A stretch of 42,107 nucleotides of DNA from BS150m-G50 sp964517435 (GTDB lineage Bacteria > CAIWAD01 > BS150m-G50), in NCBI GenBank assembly GCA_964517435.1, contig CAZFEC010000026.1, forward strand, positions 1-42,107, in the 5' to 3' direction. Numbering within the stretch: the stretch's first letter is position 1; every line of letters starts with the position of its first letter. The notes beneath the pieces were generated by a model. That model had not been told where the DNA came from and ran no database searches. It saw only the letters and a list, made by a program, of their open reading frames with translations. The position numbers and the translations under genes are program-made. Shown piece by piece: positions 1 through 7,748 of this stretch.

Positions 1-927
1 CCCAACTTCGCAGATCATGCGGGATCGAAAGTACACAAGATTTGGGACTTGACTCGGGTCGACGGCGTTGCAGCCGCCGTTGTCCTCGATCTCATCGGTA
101 CCTTCGCATTCCAGCGGATCGCAGACGAACTCGGTGATGTGGAGGATGTAGTCGCCTTCACTGCTGCCGTAGCCGTCGATGACGATGTAGTAATCGCCGG
201 CGGGAACCAGCTCGATCAACAGCTCGGAACGAAAGCCGGGACAGGCGTCGTCGTTACAGTCGATCAGGTTCAGCCCTTCGTCGTAGACATAGACCTTGGT
301 GTCGTAACCGGAGTCGCAGAGATCGAGGTTGAAGCCGGTCTCCTCCGTCAGCGTGAGCAGGTAAACCACGTCGGCAGCGGTGGATCCGGAAAAGGGACAT
401 ATCTCATCGTAGTCGTTGCTGTAGCCGACCGTGGTGCCTTCATAGGTTTCATCCAGCACTACCTCTGCCGCTTCCTCGATGGTGTCGCCGCCCTGGCGTT
501 CCCGGTCGCGGTCCGGCTGGCAATCGAGGCCGTAGTGTTTGGTGATGCGATCGTAGAGTGCAGCCGGAATGGGCCGTCCCGCCGCTTTCAGCGCCAGCGC
601 TTCCGCTTCGGCGTTGCTGTAGTAGTCTGGCAGGGGATCAGGTGTATGCCGTGGAGTCGGTGGCGAGGCGGGAATTCCCAGCGGGGGAGGCGTCGGTTTG
701 ACGGTGGCCGGTTGGCTGGAAGCAGCCATGGCAGCGGCTTTAGCGAGTTCGGTGTCGGTCGGTGCAGCCGGCTGCGCCCGCTGGAAGTCGGCGGAGGAAA
801 GCGGAGGTGCCGATTCCGGAATCATTTTCTGTTTTTGATCGCGCTTCTGATCGCTGAGCAGATCCTTGACGGCAAAGGTGGTAGCTGCCAGGGCCGGGAT
901 CAGCAAGAGAACGACTAATTTCCGCAT
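1..927 (-). CDS. Secreted protein with pre-peptidase C-terminal-like domain (3' end off window)
   Basis: This reading frame runs leftward from an ATG at 927 for 309 codons with no stop and leaves the window at base 1, so the C-terminus is missing. A clear ribosome binding site (AGGAGGA) lies just upstream of the ATG. Residues 1-20 (MRKLVVLLLIPALAATTFA) form a Sec signal peptide, so the protein is exported. It is followed by a Pro/Ala-rich low-complexity linker and then a beta-rich segment containing DVVYLLTL, FNLDLCDSGYDTKVYVYD and PAGDYYIVIDGYG, which is the pattern of pre-peptidase C-terminal (PPC) domains that ride on secreted enzymes. No catalytic domain is visible in the part present. 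A long open frame on the opposite strand is a shadow. The PPC assignment is fairly sure; the overall function is unknown. Confidence 0.8.
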   Translation of the reverse strand, partial: MRKLVVLLLIPALAATTFAVKDLLSDQKRDQKQKMIPESAPPLSSADFQRAQPAAPTDTELAKAAAMAASSQPATVKPTPPPLGIPASPPTPRHTPDPLPDYYSNAEAEALALKAAGRPIPAALYDRITKHYGLDCQPDRDRERQGGDTIEEAAEVVLDETYEGTTVGYSNDYDEICPFSGSTAADVVYLLTLTEETGFNLDLCDSGYDTKVYVYDEGLNLIDCNDDACPGFRSELLIELVPAGDYYIVIDGYGSSEGDYILHITEFVCDPLECEGTDEIEDNGGCNAVDPSQVPNLVYFRSRMICEVG

Positions 928-1072
928 ATTTCCTCCTGTACGGGATTCATCCCACCTGTTATAGATATCTAACAGTTACTATCATGGAATATGTCTCACA
1001 ATGAGGGTTTCTTCAAGGGGAATGTGTGGGTGAGGGAATTCAGGAGTTAGAAGATGAGGTCCCCCGGATTTT

Positions 1073-1148
1073 GGTATCGGCCTCGGGATCGGTATCGGAA
1101 ATCGATAGATCAATACAGTCGAATCCCGATGCCGATTCCGACTCCCGA
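1073..1148. repeat. Imperfect GGTATCGG hairpin directly after nrdJ partner gene
   Basis: The left arm (about 1073-1104) is made of GGTATCGG/CTCGGGATCGG words and the right arm (about 1117-1148) of their complements (CCCGATGCCGATTCCG). They pair over about 30 positions with about five mismatches, around a loop of roughly 15 nt. The hairpin abuts the stop codon at 1149-1151, on its 3' side for the minus-strand gene, so it may act as a transcript end or 3' protective structure. No T-run follows. Similar hairpins occur at 19615-19694 and 12736-12883. Confidence 0.7.
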
Positions 1149-1766
1149 CTACTTATCGCACTTGGTATAATTGCAATCCGGATTCATGCAAGTAGGACAG
1201 CCGTTCTCGTTGCAGAGGGTGCGTTGCTGGCATTCGGGGCAGATTTTGTATTCCATGTTGTCGATTTGGCCGGTGTCGGGATCGGCGATCTGCTGGATCA
1301 CCTCTACGGTCTCGGCGACCTGCGGCGAAGTAGGGGCGAGCATTTTCATGTCGTTGAAGAACTTCTCGATCACATCGGCGATTTCACTGTAAAAGGAGTG
1401 GACGTAGCCGGTCTTCTTAATGTAGCCGCCGTTGGGATCGTGGATCGACTTGAGTTCCTCGAGGATAAAGGTGGGATCGGACGATTTGCGGAAGATCGCC
1501 GAGATGAGACGGGTCAGCACCGCGTATTCCGCCGCGCGGGTGAGGTCCTTGCTGTTGATGAAGATCTCGATCGGCCGGGGGTGGGTGCCCTCCCAGATGT
1601 AGCCCATGGTCACATAGACGCTGTGGCTGACGAAGCCGCTCTTAAGCTTGTAGACGCGCGCCTCCACCGTCTCCGGGCGCTTGATGACGCTGTCGCTGAC
1701 TTCACGCAGCGGTTTTTCAGGGGAGATTTCCCTGATTCTGGGGCGGGCGTTTCTGAGTTCGATCAT
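1149..1766 (-). CDS. nrdJb: Class II ribonucleotide reductase small Cys-rich partner (NrdJb-like, TSCPD domain)
   Basis: A protein of 205 aa that starts 14 bp downstream of the nrdJ stop on the same strand, so the two are almost certainly co-transcribed. The middle part (GYIKKTGYVHSFYSEIADVI) resembles the TSCPD-type C-terminal region that is fused to NrdJ in many bacteria and encoded separately as NrdJb in some, for example Pseudomonas aeruginosa. The last 30 residues hold seven cysteines in CxxC-like pairs (CPEC, CNENGCPTC, CNYTKC), a likely zinc ribbon and/or redox relay that would re-reduce the active-site disulfide of NrdJ. The start ATG at 1766 has a GAGG upstream. The association with the reductase follows from position and similarity; the redox role is inferred. 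Confidence 0.85.
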   Translation of the reverse strand: MIELRNARPRIREISPEKPLREVSDSVIKRPETVEARVYKLKSGFVSHSVYVTMGYIWEGTHPRPIEIFINSKDLTRAAEYAVLTRLISAIFRKSSDPTFILEELKSIHDPNGGYIKKTGYVHSFYSEIADVIEKFFNDMKMLAPTSPQVAETVEVIQQIADPDTGQIDNMEYKICPECQQRTLCNENGCPTCMNPDCNYTKCDK

Positions 1767-1780
1767 AGCCGATCCTCGCC

Positions 1781-4279
1781 TTAGTTGTGCTCTGCCTGCA
1801 GCCGGGTCATGAAATGGTAGACGGTGGTGAGGGTGCCGTCATCGAGCAGGATCACATCGTCACCATGGGCATCGATCTCTTCGTCTTCCCCAATACTGAT
1901 TCGATAAGTCTTTTTGCACGCTTCCTGAAATTTAGTTCCGGCCTCCTCGTCCACGCTGAGAATCGGATAGCGGCTGCCGTCGCGATAGATGGTGATCCCC
2001 TTGAGGTTGTGGTGCCAGGCTTCCAGGTAGATGCTGGAGATAACCTCCGGGGTGATATCCTCCGGCAGATTGACGGTAGAGGAAATACTGTGGTCGACAT
2101 AGCGCTGACAGATCCCCTGGATTTCCACCCGCTTGGAGAAAGTCACTTCGTGCGCGGTGCGGAAAAAGAAATCGGGCAGCAGCGTCTTGAGTTCGTCGCT
2201 GTTTTCGGTGAAGGCGATCTTCTCCCCCAGCTCCTGGCGGTCGATGTAGGCCTGCACCGTAGAGTGGAAGATCTTGAATTTACGGTTGTCGAACGATTCG
2301 GAACGCCGGATATAATAGAGGGCGAACACCGGTTCAATGCCGCCGGAGACGCCGATATAGTTCTTTTCCTCGCTGCTGAAACCGATCGCGATGTTGGAGA
2401 TGGAGCCGGTGGGAGCGATAGTCAGCAGTGCGATGTTGCGCAATCCCCGGTCGCGGATCAGTTCCTGCGTCTCCGGACTGAGCGCGTTCTGGAAGAAGGG
2501 ATTGCGGACGTAGCTATCGTAATCGAAGATCTCGGCGCTGGATTTCTCGCTGGCCAGTTGAGCGGAAGTGCTGTAGGCGGCGTTGGCGATGAAGTTCATG
2601 ATTTGGCCGATCAGCTCGACGCCTTCGTCGCTGTCGTAGACGATCCCCAGCTGGTAGAACATATCGGCGATGCCCATGACGCCCAGTCCGAGACGGCGGG
2701 TTTCCAGCGCGGCCTGGCGCTGCTTTTCCAGCGGATTGAGGATCTGGTTCCAGGTGACGACATTGTCGAGAAAACGTATCACATGCGACGCCACCGCCTG
2801 CAGCTCATCCCAGTCGATTTTCGCCTGCTCGCTGAAACCTGACTTGACGAAGCGGGAGAGATTGAGCGCCGCCAGATTGCAGGCGCCGCCGTCCTCCAGC
2901 GGGATCTCGGCACAGGGGTTGGTGGTAACGATAGGACGGCCCACATAATTCGAGGGACTCTGGTCGGTCATGTGGGACCAGAACATCAGGCCCGGCTCGG
3001 CGGAACGGTAGTTGCTCTCCACGAAGCTGTTCCAGATGGTGCGCGCTTTGACCAGGTGGCGGATTTCGCCGGTCTCCTCCGAAGCGTAGTAGAGCATGAA
3101 GTCACCGGAGAAGTGCAGCGCCAGATCGTGGTCGCTGCTGTCGAGCTGCACCACGAAGTCCCCGTAGACGTCGCGCTGGTTGACATCGCGCAACGCTTCG
3201 CCGCTGACCTCTACACCGTGTTCCTCCAGGAGCCAGTTGTTGAGGCTCTCCAGGTCGGCGAAATCCTTGATCAGCTGGTAGCGCTTGATGTCGCGGGAGG
3301 GGATGCCCACCGAGTAGTGGCGGCCCGGACCCTGCGGTGCGCTCTTCAACAGGTGGCGGTCCAGCTTGCGATAGAGCAGGATCGGGCGGACGCCATAGTT
3401 GTTCTGCTCCTCCACCGCCTGCATGAATTCATCGGAGACCTTGACGCTGGTGTTGGCGAAACGGACCTGCGTGTTCTCCGCGACCAGTTTCTCCAGCGTC
3501 TTGATCTGCTCGTTGCTGAATTTCTGCGACCACTTGGCCTGCTCGATGATCTGCCCCGTAACCCAGTTCGGCTTCTTCTTGACGTCGATGAAATCAAGCA
3601 CATCCGGATGCTTGACGTCGATGGAAATCATCAGCGCGCCCCTGCGGCCGGACTGACCGATGAGGCCGGTGGTAAGGCTGAACAGCTCCATGAAGGAAAC
3701 GGAGCCGGTGGAGGAATCGGAAGCGTTGTGGACAATCGAATTGCGGGGACGCAGCGGCGTCATGTCGACACCGATACCACCGCCGAAGGAATAAGTGCGG
3801 GCGCACTCATAGGCGGATTTATAGATCGACTCGATGTCGTCACCTTCGATCATGGTGGCGAAGCAGTTGGCCATCGTCTTGAGGCGGTAGAGATCGCCGG
3901 CACCGGCCATGACCCGCCCGCCCGGCAGAAAATGACTCGCGTAGAGGTCGCGGTAGAAGGTCTCCCCCCATTCGCGGCGATGCTCGGTATCGTTCTCCAC
4001 GGCAGCCACGAAGGCGGCAATCCTCAGGAAGCTGTCTTCAGGACGGGTCTCGAGCAACTCACCCCCGCCGTCACGCAGGTAGTATTTGTTTTTGTAGATG
4101 TTAGTGGCCAGCTCGTTCTCGCTGAGGTAATCCCCGTCGCTGACCGGCAACCGTCCCTGGTCTCTTTCCTCGCGCAGATAGATATAGAGATCGCGGTATG
4201 CCTTGAGCAACTGCTTTTTGACCAGGCCGGTCAATTTGCCTTTATGCTCAAACATATTATCGATGGAATAATTGTCCAC
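1781..4279 (-). CDS. nrdJ: Adenosylcobalamin-dependent (class II) ribonucleoside-diphosphate reductase, large subunit
   Basis: An 832-aa protein that makes deoxyribonucleotides from ribonucleotides with coenzyme B12 as radical source, so it needs no oxygen. Recognisable blocks are the FGGGIGVDMTPLRPRNS loop, SGRRGALMISIDVKHPD, NPCAEIPLEDGGACNLAALN (active-site cysteines) and IAPTGSISNIAIGFSSEE. There is no N-terminal ATP-cone, so overall activity control by ATP/dATP is probably absent. The C-terminal TSCPD/Cys-rich part usual in fused NrdJ is not here but is encoded by the next gene. The first codon is GTG at 4277-4279; an ATG eight codons later (MFEHKGK) is an alternative, and neither has a strong ribosome binding site. 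One copy of the YGTGATACR motif (2775-2782) lies in the gene, read as His-Val-Ile-Arg with an ATA codon. Confidence 0.95.
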   Translation of the reverse strand: MDNYSIDNMFEHKGKLTGLVKKQLLKAYRDLYIYLREERDQGRLPVSDGDYLSENELATNIYKNKYYLRDGGGELLETRPEDSFLRIAAFVAAVENDTEHRREWGETFYRDLYASHFLPGGRVMAGAGDLYRLKTMANCFATMIEGDDIESIYKSAYECARTYSFGGGIGVDMTPLRPRNSIVHNASDSSTGSVSFMELFSLTTGLIGQSGRRGALMISIDVKHPDVLDFIDVKKKPNWVTGQIIEQAKWSQKFSNEQIKTLEKLVAENTQVRFANTSVKVSDEFMQAVEEQNNYGVRPILLYRKLDRHLLKSAPQGPGRHYSVGIPSRDIKRYQLIKDFADLESLNNWLLEEHGVEVSGEALRDVNQRDVYGDFVVQLDSSDHDLALHFSGDFMLYYASEETGEIRHLVKARTIWNSFVESNYRSAEPGLMFWSHMTDQSPSNYVGRPIVTTNPCAEIPLEDGGACNLAALNLSRFVKSGFSEQAKIDWDELQAVASHVIRFLDNVVTWNQILNPLEKQRQAALETRRLGLGVMGIADMFYQLGIVYDSDEGVELIGQIMNFIANAAYSTSAQLASEKSSAEIFDYDSYVRNPFFQNALSPETQELIRDRGLRNIALLTIAPTGSISNIAIGFSSEEKNYIGVSGGIEPVFALYYIRRSESFDNRKFKIFHSTVQAYIDRQELGEKIAFTENSDELKTLLPDFFFRTAHEVTFSKRVEIQGICQRYVDHSISSTVNLPEDITPEVISSIYLEAWHHNLKGITIYRDGSRYPILSVDEEAGTKFQEACKKTYRISIGEDEEIDAHGDDVILLDDGTLTTVYHFMTRLQAEHN

Positions 4280-5148
4280 TACTCGCTCTAACTAAAATTT
4301 TTGGATGCGGACATACTTCAATAAAAGCGGGTTGACACCATAACACCTGCTGCATTTCGCTTATATTGCCTCGACGATTGGAGGGTAAGACACATTATTG
4401 AGATATCGGCAACACATCGCAGCTGGGGGAAGCACGTCTAATGTATTGCTATTCGAGTTGTGGGGTTATATGAAATGTTCTCTTGTGCCTTGAGATCTGG
4501 AATCAGTACTTTGCGTATCCGGTTCCGTTCAACCACTCAACCGTGGAAAAAGCTACACTCATAATCTCTTTCATGTCAACATAAAATCCCGATGTTCTCA
4601 TCCTTCATCTGTTAATGTTGAATTTACCCGCCGAGTTTTTTTCGCCGGCGGTGGCCGGGGCCACGATCGGGCTAACTTGATTCGGGTAAGCATATTTATA
4701 TTAATATGTTAGTTTTGTTTTAGAATTTTCCGTCCGACGCAGAGTTCAGAACTTCAGGATTCTCGTCGTTATTATGCGTTAACATATTTTACTATATCTT
4801 TCCATTATTAATGTTTTATTCTTCCGATTAGCGTATTATCATTATGCTTCATTTATTGCCGAGCCGGTGCTGTTCGAGCGACATTCCCTGTTTCCCCGCA
4901 CTGCAAACGTGATACGTTTTCCAACGAGGCTGTACCGCGTCTCCGTGCGGTCGTACATGTCCGGCAAATGTGATACACTCGCGATCGATTCCCATTTGCA
5001 GCCGGTTTCACCTATGCGCCCAGCGCCTGTGAGTTTCTGCAGCTGCTCCTGCAGCCTTCCGGTCGCTACGTGATACATAGTGCTGCCCGACGCCGTTGTT
5101 GTGTATTGCCGGGGGGAGGATTCGACGTGATACATCGCGTTGCGGGCT
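4280..5148. other. Non-coding region with AT-rich stretch and motif cluster
   Basis: No convincing gene was found in these roughly 870 bases. About 4560-4860 is clearly AT-rich (runs such as ATATTTATATTAATATG), unlike the GC-rich surroundings, and may hold the nrdJ control region or transferred DNA. Four same-strand copies of the GTGATAC motif follow at 4909, 4970, 5070 and 5127. The short open frames in this part are not protein-like. The left end of an assembly gap follows at 5149. Confidence 0.6.
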
Positions 5149-5248
5149 NNNNNNNNNNNNNNNNNNNNNNNNNNNNNNNNNNNNNNNNNNNNNNNNNNNN
5201 NNNNNNNNNNNNNNNNNNNNNNNNNNNNNNNNNNNNNNNNNNNNNNNN
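5149..5248. other. Assembly gap (100 N) at tandem repeat
   Basis: Exactly 100 Ns, a default scaffold spacer rather than a measured distance. The sequence left of it ends in GCGTTGCGGGCT, the same 12 bases that end each 24-bp repeat unit to its right, so a collapsed repeat array is the likely cause of the break. Confidence 0.95.
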
Positions 5249-5337
5249 CAGTCGCAACTGGCGTTGCGGGCTCAGTCGCAACTGGCGTTGCGGGCTCAGT
5301 CGCAACTGGCGTTGCGGGCTCAGTCGCGTTGCGGGCT
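5249..5337. repeat. 24-bp tandem repeat, three full copies plus a shortened one
   Basis: Units at 5249-5272, 5273-5296 and 5297-5320 are identical: CAGTCGCAACTGG followed by CGTTGCGGGCT. A fourth, shortened unit lies at 5321-5337. The array starts at the gap and stops 8 bp before the methyltransferase stop codon. The true copy number is unknown because of the gap. Confidence 0.9.
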
Positions 5338-5345
5338 CGGTCCGG

Positions 5346-6047
5346 TTACCGGCGGCGGCAGACGCTGTAGAGAGTGGAACCGATTGGTGGGAAGTGTCTG
5401 AGACCGGCCGCCCGCGCCTCCAGGGCGAGCAGACGGTACAGCGCGCGGTTGAGCCAGGGCCGGGGTCGGGGGTAATCGAGTGTATCACGTTTGCAGTTCA
5501 ACCAGCGCGAGATGACGAAGCCGGGAAAGGTCGCCCCCGCCCACCAGCCGCCGGCGATCTCCTCCCAGTACTGCAGCAGCAACCGCAGCGACGAGCGCGT
5601 GTAACGGCGATAGTGGCCGAGGGCGCGGTCGTGGCCGCTGAACAGCGCGGGAAAGGCGGGCACCGACAAGAGGAGACAACCGCCGGGCCGCAGCACGCGG
5701 GCGCATTCATGGAGAGCCTGAGTGTCGTCAGGCAGGTGCTCGAGCACATCGAACAGGCAGACGGCATCGAAGCTTTGTGATACAAAAGGGAGCTCGGCGG
5801 CGTCGCCGCAAACGCGGGGTGTGGCGGGATCGATGAGTGCCAGTGCACGGGGGTTCAGGTCGAGGGTGAACACGGTCCCCCGCCTGCGCAGGACTTCCAG
5901 CTCCTCACCGGTGCCGGCACCGAGGCTGAGTAGACGGGCGTTCGCCGGCAGTCGCGCCAGCGCCAGCATCCGCTCGATCAGCACCAGCTTGGCGCGAAAC
6001 CAGAAGTAGTCGGAACTGATCCCGGCCGCCTGATCGCAGTAATCCAA
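5346..6047 (-). CDS. SAM-dependent methyltransferase (class I, Methyltransf_11 type)
   Basis: A 233-aa Rossmann-fold methyltransferase. Motif I is LLSLGAGTGEELE (about residues 38-50), followed by the acidic TLDLNP, GDAAELPF and then FDVLEHLPDD with ARVLRPGGCLLLSVP, the usual order for this family. The substrate is unknown; the GHDRALGHYRRYT segment is common in methyltransferases near glycan or quinone genes, but nothing here fixes that. The start appears to be TTG at 6045-6047, directly after the purC stop codon (TAA-TTG), which points to translational coupling; the next ATG is at residue 27 and would delete the conserved SSDYFWFRAKL lead-in. Two YGTGATACR motifs lie within the gene (5481, 5777). 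Confidence 0.85.
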   Translation of the reverse strand: MDYCDQAAGISSDYFWFRAKLVLIERMLALARLPANARLLSLGAGTGEELEVLRRRGTVFTLDLNPRALALIDPATPRVCGDAAELPFVSQSFDAVCLFDVLEHLPDDTQALHECARVLRPGGCLLLSVPAFPALFSGHDRALGHYRRYTRSSLRLLLQYWEEIAGGWWAGATFPGFVISRWLNCKRDTLDYPRPRPWLNRALYRLLALEARAAGLRHFPPIGSTLYSVCRRR

Positions 6048-7004
6048 TTAAACACCCAGATTGGTGAGCAGACGGGGTCCGGGATCGCCGGGTACCGCCT
6101 CGAACCCGGTACCGGTAATCAGCTCGTAGGCTGCGATGTAACGCCGGGCGGCTTCAATACGTACCTCGTCCGGAATCACCGGCACCTCACCCTCGCCACG
6201 GAATCCCTGCTGTACGAGCCACTCCCGCAGGTAGTCCTTGTCGATCTTCTTCTGCGGCTCGCCCGCCTCGAACCGTGACTGGTAATCGTCGGTAAACCAG
6301 AAGCGGGAGGAATCGGGGGTGTGGATTTCGTCCATCAGCACCAGGCGGTCGTCCACCCGGCCGAACTCGTATTTGGTATCCACCAGGATGATACCCTGAC
6401 GCGCGGCGACTTCACTACCGCGGGCGAACAGGCGCAGGCTGATGTCGCCGATCTCCTTCCACTCCGCTTCCGTGAGGATGCCCCGCTCGATCAGCATCCG
6501 GGGTGCGACCGTTTCGTCATGTTCGCCCTGCGGCGCCTTGGTGGAGGGGGTCAGGATCGGCTCGTTAAACCGCTGATCCTTGCGCATCCCCTCCGGCAGC
6601 CGGTTCCCGGCGAATTCGCGGACGCCCCGCTCGTAATTGTACCAGGCGGAGGTGGTGGTGGCGCCGGTCAGATAACCGCGCACGATCATCTCCATCAGGA
6701 ACGGCTCGCACTCCCGTACTTCCATCGCGTTGGGGTCCGGCAGCGAGATCAGATGATTGTCCACGATATCCCGGGTGGCGTCGAACCAGAAGGCGGCCAG
6801 CTGGTTGAGGACCTGCCCCTTGAAGGGGATTGTCGTCAGAATCCGGTCAAAGGCGCTCACCCGGTCCGACACCACGATCAGACGCCGGTCGTCCCGCGTG
6901 TAGTTGTCCCGCACCTTGCCGCGGTAGTACTCGCCCGCCAACGGCAGTCGCTCCGGGTCGAAAGTGTGCGCCAGCTGTTCCCACAGGGTTGCTTCAGTAA
7001 TCAT
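6048..7004 (-). CDS. purC: Phosphoribosylaminoimidazole-succinocarboxamide synthase (SAICAR synthase)
   Basis: Catalyses the ATP-dependent joining of aspartate to CAIR in purine synthesis, in the cytoplasm. The protein from this start is 318 aa, the long yeast Ade1-like form rather than the short form of about 240 aa. Signature parts are YRGKVRDNYTRDDRRLIVVSDR near the N-terminus, SAFDRIL, VRGYLTGATTTSAW and ILTPSTKAPQGEHDE, then DTKYEFGR and LMDEIHTPDSSRFW. An upstream in-frame ATG at 7064 would add 20 residues of no family likeness, whereas the ATG at 7004 has GGAG at proper spacing, so 7004 is chosen. The methyltransferase gene follows without spacing. Confidence 0.95.
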   Translation of the reverse strand: MITEATLWEQLAHTFDPERLPLAGEYYRGKVRDNYTRDDRRLIVVSDRVSAFDRILTTIPFKGQVLNQLAAFWFDATRDIVDNHLISLPDPNAMEVRECEPFLMEMIVRGYLTGATTTSAWYNYERGVREFAGNRLPEGMRKDQRFNEPILTPSTKAPQGEHDETVAPRMLIERGILTEAEWKEIGDISLRLFARGSEVAARQGIILVDTKYEFGRVDDRLVLMDEIHTPDSSRFWFTDDYQSRFEAGEPQKKIDKDYLREWLVQQGFRGEGEVPVIPDEVRIEAARRYIAAYELITGTGFEAVPGDPGPRLLTNLGV

Positions 7005-7218
7005 GATATCTCCGTGACACATTTCACTATTTTCTCCCAAGCGGGGATTCGGTTCTAAATTCATACATCAAACCGGTGCAGGGCAAATAAAATCGGTTGC
7101 GCGGCGGAAGCGCTCCGAATATCTTGTGGCGAATGCAACCGGTGGCGGCTCGTGTTCGCTCGACCTGCCACCCGTACCGGCGACGGCGGCCGGGGAGGCT
7201 GTTCCCGCCTGCCGCCGG

Positions 7219-7318
7219 NNNNNNNNNNNNNNNNNNNNNNNNNNNNNNNNNNNNNNNNNNNNNNNNNNNNNNNNNNNNNNNNNNNNNNNNNNNNNNNNNN
7301 NNNNNNNNNNNNNNNNNN
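7219..7318. other. Assembly gap (100 N) between purC and FKBP gene
   Basis: A 100-N spacer. The ten bases CTGCCGCCGG stand on both sides, so the contigs may overlap or a short repeat may have broken the assembly. No gene was recognised from 7005 to 7339 outside the gap; it is the divergent spacer between purC (leftward) and the FKBP gene (rightward), so both promoters should lie here. Confidence 0.95.
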
Positions 7319-7339
7319 CTGCCGCCGGAGGTGAAAACC

Positions 7340-7675
7340 GTGACTACCGCTTCCGGGCTGCAGTACATCGATGTCGTTGTCGGCAGCGGGGACACTCCCA
7401 GTCAAGGCGCTATGGTGAGCGTCCATTACACCGGCTGGTTGACCAGCGGGAAAAAGTTCGACAGTTCCTACGATCGCAATGCGCCCTTCCGCTTCAAGCT
7501 GGGCCAGGGACAGGTGATCAAAGGCTGGGACGAAGGTGTGGCCAGCATGAGCAAGGGTGGCAAGCGTCGTCTGATTCTGCCGCCGGAGCTGGCTTACGGC
7601 ACGCGCGGCGCCGGCAACACCATTCCGCCTGACGCCACTCTTGTTTTCGATGTGGAGCTGATCGCCTTCGAATAG
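7340..7675 (+). CDS. FKBP-type peptidyl-prolyl cis-trans isomerase
   Basis: A small single-domain FKBP that turns Xaa-Pro peptide bonds and helps folding. The family core is complete: SGLQYIDVVVGSG, VSVHYTGWLTSGKKFDSSYDR, FKLGQGQVIKGWDEGV, MSKGGKRRLILPPELAYG and IPPDATLVFDVELI. I place the start at GTG 7340-7342 because a strong ribosome binding site (GGAGGTGA, 7327-7334) stands 8 bp before it. This gives a 111-aa cytoplasmic enzyme close to the usual length of about 108-115. The frame remains open upstream into the gap, so an exported form with an N-terminal extension cannot be ruled out. The TAG stop lies in the first copy of a 19-bp repeat in which later copies read CAG. Confidence 0.85.
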   Translation: MTTASGLQYIDVVVGSGDTPSQGAMVSVHYTGWLTSGKKFDSSYDRNAPFRFKLGQGQVIKGWDEGVASMSKGGKRRLILPPELAYGTRGAGNTIPPDATLVFDVELIAFE

Positions 7676-7719
7676 AAGGCGGACCTTCGAACAGAAGGCG
7701 GACCTTCGAACAGAAGGCC
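7669..7719. repeat. 19-bp tandem repeat over the FKBP stop codon
   Basis: Unit CGAAYAGAAGGCGGACCTT at 7669-7687 and 7688-7706, with a partial copy at 7707-7719. The first copy has T where the others have C, and that T makes the TAG stop of the FKBP gene. The repeat probably arose by local duplication of the gene's 3' end. Confidence 0.85.
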
Positions 7720-7730
7720 GAATAACGGAT

Positions 7731-7748
7731 GCCGCCGGGGCGGCGTTT
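7731..7748. terminator. Possible short terminator between convergent genes
   Basis: A short hairpin (GCCGC, loop CGGG, GCGGC) followed by GTTTA, placed between the ends of the converging FKBP and Clp-like genes. The stem has only five pairs and the T-run only three, so this is weak. Confidence 0.3.

Noticed and set aside
49..918. Long plus-strand open frame over the first gene
   Set aside because: It is antisense to a frame with signal peptide, ribosome binding site and PPC-like motifs; its own translation has no family likeness.
2972..4291. 439-codon plus-strand frame opposite nrdJ
   Set aside because: Shadow of a GC-rich conserved gene; low-complexity Val/Asp/Gly-rich translation.
4280..4400. 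Cobalamin riboswitch before nrdJ
   Set aside because: No B12-box-like sequence seen by eye; a covariance search would be needed to exclude it.
4842..5488. Open frames in the non-coding region and across the first gap
   Set aside because: Translations are repeats or Ns and have no homologous look; several owe their start or stop to the repeated motif.
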